Below are positions 58,990 to 64,000 of a DNA stretch of 64,000 nt, one piece after another; the first letter of the stretch is position 1; the number at the start of each line of letters is the position of its first letter. Under the pieces are notes generated by a model. That model saw nothing but the letters and a program-made list of their open reading frames with translations, had not been told where the DNA came from and did no database searches. The stretch lies in NCBI GenBank assembly GCA_965230415.1, contig CBDDKZ010000005.1:3968001-4032000 (forward strand). Direction: 5' to 3'. Origin of the DNA: CBDDKZ01 sp965230415. GTDB lineage: Bacteria; Bacteroidota; Bacteroidia; Cytophagales; JAAEPT01. The translations under genes and the position numbers were made by a program.

Positions 58990-59724
58990 TTAAGTTTTTA
59001 GGAGGCCGAAGATGCTTCTGATTTTTAGTGAAATAACACCAATAATGGCTTCTCTGAAGATCTTTTTACTCATCTTGGATTCGCCATGGGTGCGGTCTGT
59101 AAATACTATGGGTACTTCTTCAATTTTATATCCTTTGCGCCAGGCGGTGAATTTCATTTCTATTTGGAAGGCGTATCCGATGTATCGTATTTCATCAAGG
59201 TTAATAGCTTGAAGCAATTCTCTTGTATAACAAATGAAGCCAGCAGTTGCATCTCTCAATGGCATCCCAGTAACTATACGTACATAAGTACTGGCGAAAT
59301 ATGACATCAGCACTCGCTTCATGGGCCAGTTTATAACATTTACACCATTCTTATAGCGAGAGCCAACGGCAAGGTGGCTTCCACGTTCGCTACATGCGGC
59401 ATAAAGTTTCGGGAGATCTAGTGGATTGTGAGAAAAATCGGCATCCATTTCAAATATGTATTCGTAATCGTTTTCCAGCGCAAATCGAAAACCTAAAATG
59501 TATGCAGTACCCAAACCCAGTTTCCCAGGCCGTTCCTTAATATGTAAGCGCTCGGGAAAACGCTCACTTTGTAAGTTCTTTACAATATCTGCGGTACCAT
59601 CTGGAGAGTTGTCATCGACAACAAGTATGTGGCATTTATCTGAAATTTCAAAGACCCGATTTATAATGCGAGCTATGTTATCTTTTTCCTTGTAAGTTGG
59701 GATAATAACTAAGCTTTTCTCCAT
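58990..59724 (-). CDS. Dpm1-like polyprenol-phosphate glycosyltransferase
   Basis: A 244-residue soluble GT2 enzyme resembling dolichol-phosphate mannose synthases. VIIPTYKEKDNIARI, VVDDNSPDGTADIV and EMDADFSHNP (DxD-type metal site) are the family blocks, and RTHGESKMSKKI is the conserved late motif. There is no C-terminal membrane domain, in contrast to the GT2 at 43-44 kb. It probably charges a polyprenyl phosphate with a hexose for surface glycans. It is convergent with the permease gene with a 2-bp gap. Confidence 0.9.
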   Translation of the reverse strand: MEKSLVIIPTYKEKDNIARIINRVFEISDKCHILVVDDNSPDGTADIVKNLQSERFPERLHIKERPGKLGLGTAYILGFRFALENDYEYIFEMDADFSHNPLDLPKLYAACSERGSHLAVGSRYKNGVNVINWPMKRVLMSYFASTYVRIVTGMPLRDATAGFICYTRELLQAINLDEIRYIGYAFQIEMKFTAWRKGYKIEEVPIVFTDRTHGESKMSKKIFREAIIGVISLKIRSIFGLLKT

Positions 59725-59861
59725 TCTTCACTAATTCTTGACTATAAGGTTTTTACGTTCAAAGAAACACTTTTTTTGAAGTAGAAGCAATGATGCTTTT
59801 TCAAAAGAATTGCAATATCAGAACTTAAAACGAAGAAAAATAAGATTTATTTAATATTTTT

Positions 59862-61409
59862 TTAATTAGTCCAAATTTTGTTTAGTTCCGCAACTATAAA
59901 ATCTGGTCTTGCCTGTTGGATGACATTCAGGTGAATAACCCTGCCCTCATTTTCGTTAATTTCCTGGTAGTTTGTCTTTTGCGCAGTATAGACATCTATA
60001 GTTGCATCCGAAATATCATCTTTCCTTTTAGAAATCCGGTTTATTATATCGTCATCAGGTGTGTCGAGGTGTATAAAGACTTCTTGAATTTCATTAAATT
60101 CGCATGCAGATTTTAGTTGTTGCCTGTACTGTAAATTAAGAAAAGAGGCGTCAATAATGGTGTTGATTCCTCGTTTGGCCATTGAAATTGCCGAATTGAT
60201 GATGTAATCATAAACAATGCCGATATTCTCTTCGGTGTAATAATTATTTTCATTGTTAGTGTTAGTAATGATCTCTTTTCTAATAAGATCAGATCTTAGA
60301 ATTACACCATTTACCTGCGGTGCCAGAAGCTTTGCCAATGAACTTTTTCCACTTCCTGAGAAACCATGAGTTGCAATGATTTTACCTTTTTTAGGTTGAA
60401 TAAACTTGTAGGCTAATTCAAAGTAATTTTCCGCTGTCTGTTTGATTTCTTCTTTGTTATTATTGTCCACCTCAAGTTGAAGCGCGTTTACAAATCCCCT
60501 GATTATTGCACGCATGCTGGCGTAAAATGGTAAGAGTAATATTCCCTCGTAGTCTTTGGTGTGAGCAAAATAGGTGTTTAATAAGGTGTTCGCTTCGGAA
60601 AATGCTTTTCTATGATGAAGATCCATATATAAAAACGCCAGGTCATATATGACATCAATATATCTGAATTCATCATTAAATTCGATGCAATCGAATGCAA
60701 TTAGCTTATCGTTATAAGCAGCAATATTGCCTAAGTGTAAGTCTCCATGACAAGGTTTTATTTTGTCTTTTAGGGCTCTCGATTCTAATAATTTGATGTT
60801 CTCCGGTTGATTAAAGAAATGTTCAAATGCCTGGGTTAATCTTTCATAAAACTCATTGGTAATGGTACTACCAATAAACTTCTTTACAATAATAAAATTA
60901 TTGTCTGCCATTCTCTTAATGTGCGCTAAAGAACCATATTGGTTTTTATCTATATGGCTATCGAATTCGCCAGAACTCGGATTGGAATGGAACTTTGCCA
61001 GGTCTTTTCCGAAATTCATGAGAGAAGTTTTATTTCCAAAGGAAATACTGGCTTGTTTTGACAGGATATTGGTTTCGTCGAATTTATTCATCTTTACAGC
61101 ATAATCAATGATAGGATATTCTGAATTAGTTTCTAATGAGCCGAATTCGTAAGTGTCATTGATCTGTAATATTGAGACAACTTCCACATACAATTCAGGA
61201 GCGAGTCTTTTGTTTAATTGTAACTCTTGAATGCAATATCGTTTACGCTTTATTAGTGTAGTATAATCGAGGAACTCGAGTTTAATTGGTTTTTTAAATT
61301 TATATACATAGCTATTATTAAATATTAAAATGTAAGAAATGTGTGTTTCTATAAATTGATCACAATTCGCTTTCAAAAATTGAATGTGACCGGGTAAAGG
61401 TCCATTCAT
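59862..61409 (-). CDS. APH-like phosphotransferase fused to a P-loop kinase
   Basis: A 515-residue two-domain protein. The N-terminal half is an aminoglycoside-phosphotransferase/choline-kinase-type fold, with CHGDLHLGNI at about residues 219-228 and the metal-binding FDCIEF about 15 residues later. The C-terminal part is a P-loop kinase with Walker A GFSGSGKSS near residues 347-355 and a DASF/Asp-rich lid region. Fusions of this kind are widespread in bacteria, with substrates unknown; resistance to antibiotics should not be assumed. It stands alone between two gaps. Confidence 0.85.
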   Translation of the reverse strand: MNGPLPGHIQFLKANCDQFIETHISYILIFNNSYVYKFKKPIKLEFLDYTTLIKRKRYCIQELQLNKRLAPELYVEVVSILQINDTYEFGSLETNSEYPIIDYAVKMNKFDETNILSKQASISFGNKTSLMNFGKDLAKFHSNPSSGEFDSHIDKNQYGSLAHIKRMADNNFIIVKKFIGSTITNEFYERLTQAFEHFFNQPENIKLLESRALKDKIKPCHGDLHLGNIAAYNDKLIAFDCIEFNDEFRYIDVIYDLAFLYMDLHHRKAFSEANTLLNTYFAHTKDYEGILLLPFYASMRAIIRGFVNALQLEVDNNNKEEIKQTAENYFELAYKFIQPKKGKIIATHGFSGSGKSSLAKLLAPQVNGVILRSDLIRKEIITNTNNENNYYTEENIGIVYDYIINSAISMAKRGINTIIDASFLNLQYRQQLKSACEFNEIQEVFIHLDTPDDDIINRISKRKDDISDATIDVYTAQKTNYQEINENEGRVIHLNVIQQARPDFIVAELNKIWTN

Positions 61410-61499
61410 GCTTTTTTAACCCTTTTTTCGAATAGTACTAAATTTAACAAATATGAATAATTTAATGAAGTTTTTTTGATTATTTTCGCGTTAGAAATT

Positions 61500-62003
61500 A
61501 TGAAAAAGTGTGTTTTTTTAGATCGCGATGGTGTGATCAACAAGGATTATGTAGATTATGTCTACACCTTAGAGAAATTTGAGTTTATTCCCGGAGCCGT
61601 TGAAGCTATTAAAAGTTTTAAAAAGGCAGGCTATCTTTTGGTTGTTATTACCAATCAGTCAGGTATTGTTAAGGGGCTTTTTGATCATAAAGATGTACTC
61701 ATGATTCATGATCATATTAACAAAGCTTGTGGGGGCGTGTTTGATGATATATACTATTCGCCTTACAACGATAATTGGACAAATTCTTTAAGCAGGAAAC
61801 CCAGAACACTAATGTGGGAAAGAGCAATTGCCAAATTTGATATTGATATTGAGCAATCGTGGATGGTAGGTGATAAAGAGACGGATTTAATTCCCGCTAA
61901 GAAGCTTGGGATTAAAACTATTCATATTTGTGATGAATATCCATCACCGCAAGCTGATTATATAGTAAAGAATCTCCTTGAAGCTAGTAAGAAGATTCTT
62001 TAG
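61500..62003 (+). CDS. HAD-IIIA phosphatase, GmhB-like without the zinc loop
   Basis: A 167-residue HAD-superfamily phosphatase resembling GmhB, which makes D-glycero-manno-heptose 1-phosphate for lipopolysaccharide core. The nucleophile pair Asp8/Asp10 is in FLDRDGVINKD, and TNQSG, SRKPRTL and GDKETDL are the other HAD motifs. True GmhB has a CxH...CxC zinc site just before the RKP; here that stretch reads YYSPYNDNWTNSLSRKP with no cysteine. ATG 61500 places the nucleophile correctly; a start at 61476 would add eight residues of no use. Confidence 0.82.
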   Translation: MKKCVFLDRDGVINKDYVDYVYTLEKFEFIPGAVEAIKSFKKAGYLLVVITNQSGIVKGLFDHKDVLMIHDHINKACGGVFDDIYYSPYNDNWTNSLSRKPRTLMWERAIAKFDIDIEQSWMVGDKETDLIPAKKLGIKTIHICDEYPSPQADYIVKNLLEASKKIL

Positions 62004-62019
62004 CAGTAATATTAGGTAG

Positions 62020-62047
62020 GAGAGTCTGTAATGAATTACAGATTCTC
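62020..62047. terminator. hairpin between convergent genes
   Basis: A 13-bp stem with 12 matches and a 2-base loop, overlapping the stop of the minus-strand lipoprotein gene. No T-run follows, so terminator function is uncertain. Confidence 0.4.
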
Positions 62048-62182
62048 GTCAAGGTCTTTTACGATTTCCTTCTCTACTTTCTGATCTGCCTTTACGTATG
62101 TAGCGCAAACGCTATGACGATAGCACGATGAAAGAGCAACAGCAACAACAACAACCGATAATACAAGAAGTGACTTTTTCAT
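62036..62182 (-). CDS. tiny lipoprotein (48 aa)
   Basis: A 48-codon frame beginning MKKSLLVLSVVVVAVALSSC, a textbook lipoprotein signal with lipobox LSSC and the modified cysteine at residue 20. The mature 29 residues are YRHSVCATYVKADQ followed by a charged Glu/Lys/Asp tail, with one further cysteine. A good -33/-7 promoter lies 45 bp upstream, and the gene is convergent with the HAD phosphatase. It is short enough to be missed by most gene finders. Function unknown. Confidence 0.65.
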   Translation of the reverse strand: MKKSLLVLSVVVVAVALSSCYRHSVCATYVKADQKVEKEIVKDLDENL

Positions 62183-62227
62183 AGTCTTAATAATTAATAA
62201 TTACTTTAATAACACAACGTATCAGAT

Positions 62228-62258
62228 CAAATATAATAAAATAAAATCAGTATATCAA
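62228..62258 (-). promoter_or_regulatory. -33/-7 promoter of the tiny lipoprotein
   Basis: On the minus strand TTG (62256-62258), 20 bases, TATATTTG (62228-62235), an exact match for the -7 element, about 45 bp before the start codon. The rest of the 319-bp gap to argS shows nothing else I can name. Confidence 0.6.
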
Positions 62259-62501
62259 TACCAAATCACATAAAATTATTATACCTGTCCTTACCTAATT
62301 AAACGTTATTTTGGTATTGTAAGTTGGGGAAAATGCACAGATTCGAGTCATTTTTCTTGGTGTAAATAATACGGTAATTCGAAATTATTACATCAGCGTA
62401 CATTTTAGAAAATATCTCTTTTCAAATAATATTTTTCTTAGTTAAATATTCACCATATTTGCAGGATTATTGAATACTATTATGATTTAATCATTGAATA
62501 T

Positions 62502-64000
62502 ATGAGCCTGGAAACTGAGATTAAGAATGGGATTGCTTCGGCGTTGAATTCATTGAATGTGGAAACAGAAGTGGAAAGTATTGCCTTACAACCTACAAGG
62601 GAAGGCTTTGATGGTGATTTTACATTTGTGACCTTTCCTTTTGTAAAGCAACTGCGAAAAGCACCTGATCAGGTTGGGAATGAAATAGGAACAATATTAC
62701 AGCAAAAGTGTGATGCGGTAACCGGTTTTAATGTGGTGAAAGGCTTTTTGAATATTGAGGTAGCTCAGGATTCGTGGCTTTCTCTATTTAACGATATACT
62801 GGCCAATGACGATTTTGGGAAAAATCCACAGATTGGCAAAACCGTAATGGTAGAATATTCAAGTCCTAATACGAACAAACCTTTACACCTGGGACATTTA
62901 AGAAATAACTTCTTAGGCTATGCTGTGGCTCAGATTTTACAGGAGAATGGCTATGAAGTAGTAATGGCTAATTTAATTAACGATAGAGGTATCCATATTT
63001 GCAAATCCATGTTGGGCTACTTAAAGTTTGCAAATGGGAAAACGCCTGAAGATTTTGGCTTAAAAGGAGACCGTTTGGTGGGAGATTTATATGTGCAGTT
63101 CGAAAAAGCATATAAAAGCGAGGTACAGGAATTAATAGGAAAGGGCATGGGAGAAGACCAGGCAAAAAAGGAGGCCCCTCTTTTTGTGGAAGCTCAGGAA
63201 ATGCTCCGTAAATGGGAAAATAACGACAAAGAAACGGTTGCCCTTTGGGAAAAGATGAACAATTGGGTGTATGAGGGTTTTGATGCAACCTATAACCTGA
63301 TAGGTGTGAATTTTGACAAATTCTATTATGAAAGTGATACCTATTTGTTGGGTAAGGACCTGGTTGATGAAGGAATGAAATCAGGTGAATTTTACAGTAA
63401 AGAAGATAATTCTGTTTGGTGTGATTTATCAGACAGAGGCCTGGATCATAAATTGGTGCTTAGGGGAGATGGTACTTCGGTGTACATCACTCAGGACATG
63501 GGTACAGCAGATCTAAAGTATAATGAATATAAGTTAGATCAATCCTTATACGTTGTCGGAGATGAACAAGATCACCATTTTCAGGTGCTCAAGGAGATAT
63601 TGAAGAAGCTGGGACGTTCTTATGCAGCAAATATTTACCACCTTTCCTATGGCATGGTGGACCTTCCCACCGGAAGAATGAAAACGAGGGAGGGAAACGT
63701 TGTTGATGCAGATGACCTGGTACAAGAAATGATAGATACTGCCAAAACACGTACAACCGAACTTGGTAAAATCGATGGTTTTAATGAAGAAGAGGCCAAA
63801 CAATTGTACCGAATACTGGCATTAGGAGCACTTAAATACTATATCTTAAAGGTCGACCCTCGCCGACGTATGGTATTTAATCCGGAAGAGTCGATCGATT
63901 TTCAGGGAGATACAGGGGTTTTCATACAATTCATTTACGTTCGTACAGCAGCAATACTTAGGAAGGCTAATTCAGACGGAATTGATCATAGTAAGGTTGT
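62502..64000 (+). CDS. argS: arginyl-tRNA synthetase (3' end outside the window)
   Basis: The first 499 residues of a class I aminoacyl-tRNA synthetase. The HIGH motif appears as HLGHLRNN (about residue 129), and the KMSKS-like site as GRMKTREG (about 391). The N-terminal Add-1 domain that recognises the tRNA-Arg D-loop is present at residues 1-110. The frame is open through the last base of the window; the anticodon-binding domain lies beyond it. Start ATG 62502 is the first in-frame codon after an AT-rich gap. Confidence 0.95.
   Translation, partial: MSLETEIKNGIASALNSLNVETEVESIALQPTREGFDGDFTFVTFPFVKQLRKAPDQVGNEIGTILQQKCDAVTGFNVVKGFLNIEVAQDSWLSLFNDILANDDFGKNPQIGKTVMVEYSSPNTNKPLHLGHLRNNFLGYAVAQILQENGYEVVMANLINDRGIHICKSMLGYLKFANGKTPEDFGLKGDRLVGDLYVQFEKAYKSEVQELIGKGMGEDQAKKEAPLFVEAQEMLRKWENNDKETVALWEKMNNWVYEGFDATYNLIGVNFDKFYYESDTYLLGKDLVDEGMKSGEFYSKEDNSVWCDLSDRGLDHKLVLRGDGTSVYITQDMGTADLKYNEYKLDQSLYVVGDEQDHHFQVLKEILKKLGRSYAANIYHLSYGMVDLPTGRMKTREGNVVDADDLVQEMIDTAKTRTTELGKIDGFNEEEAKQLYRILALGALKYYILKVDPRRRMVFNPEESIDFQGDTGVFIQFIYVRTAAILRKANSDGIDHSKV

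Noticed and set aside
59862..61409. Antibiotic resistance gene from the aminoglycoside-phosphotransferase fold
   Set aside because: The domain is widespread, fused to another kinase and in a housekeeping context; nothing indicates drug modification.

Overview
The window comes from a member of the Bacteroidota. Four independent signs point there: type IX secretion components (a PorU-type C25 sortase, a PorV-family protein, a PorP/SprF protein and a type B sorting domain), promoters of the -33 TTTG / -7 TAnnTTTG kind, a 16S rRNA ending in the Bacteroidota-style ACACCTCCTTTCT, and Gram-negative lipid A and heptose genes. The family or genus cannot be fixed by eye. Most of the window is ordinary chromosomal housekeeping; two stretches are not: an intact IS1182-type insertion at about 6.1-7.8 kb, and a giant adhesin locus at 21.4-37.4 kb.

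Layout. 0-6 kb: the end of a TauE/SafE permease, a small unknown gene, a lysozyme-like protein overlapping a Ste24-type protease, heptose epimerase hldD, and a pterin synthase followed by lpxB. 6.1-7.84 kb: the IS, sitting between lpxB and clpX. 7.8-11.4 kb: clpX, clpP, trigger factor and tRNA-Leu, all on the minus strand. 11.6-15.6 kb: a RelA/SpoT (p)ppGpp enzyme, a STAS protein and purA. 15.9-21.3 kb: a complete rRNA operon (promoter, 16S, tRNA-Ile, tRNA-Ala, 23S, 5S, terminator) with RNase III-type processing stems and a decayed tRNA copy in the spacer. 21.4-37.4 kb, minus strand: a PorP/SprF protein downstream of one about 15-kb gene that would encode about 5000 residues but is split by a single missing base near 30888. 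It carries 43 nearly identical 89-residue modules. 37.4-39.3 kb: a lipoprotein and a gene-poor stretch. 39.4-44.2 kb: a BatA-like / dihydroorotase-like / DUF4199 / glycosyltransferase operon. 44.2-50 kb: a methyltransferase, purB, a ferredoxin-type reductase, a lipoprotein and a membrane protein. 49.0-55.1 kb: the PorV-like and PorU-like pair. 55.1-64 kb: folA, fmt, a NamZ-like gene, an FtsX/LolC-like permease, a Dpm1-like glycosyltransferase, an APH/P-loop fusion, a HAD-IIIA phosphatase, a 48-residue lipoprotein and argS, which runs off the window.

How they fit together. The best-supported connection is the type IX secretion theme. The adhesin has a signal peptide, calcium-binding thrombospondin type 3 repeats, a stalk of PKD/Ig-like modules and a type B C-terminal sorting domain; the PorP/SprF gene 10 bp behind it is the expected dedicated outer-membrane partner. 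The PorU/PorV-like pair 12 kb away belongs to the same export pathway, although the PorU-like protein is unusually long and may be a second, specialised version. Other points worth attention are a dihydroorotase homologue that has lost its metal ligands, a GmhB-like phosphatase without the zinc loop, a pterin synthase with the eukaryote-type CxxxxxHGH spacing, and an IS whose ends carry transcription-blocking hairpins.
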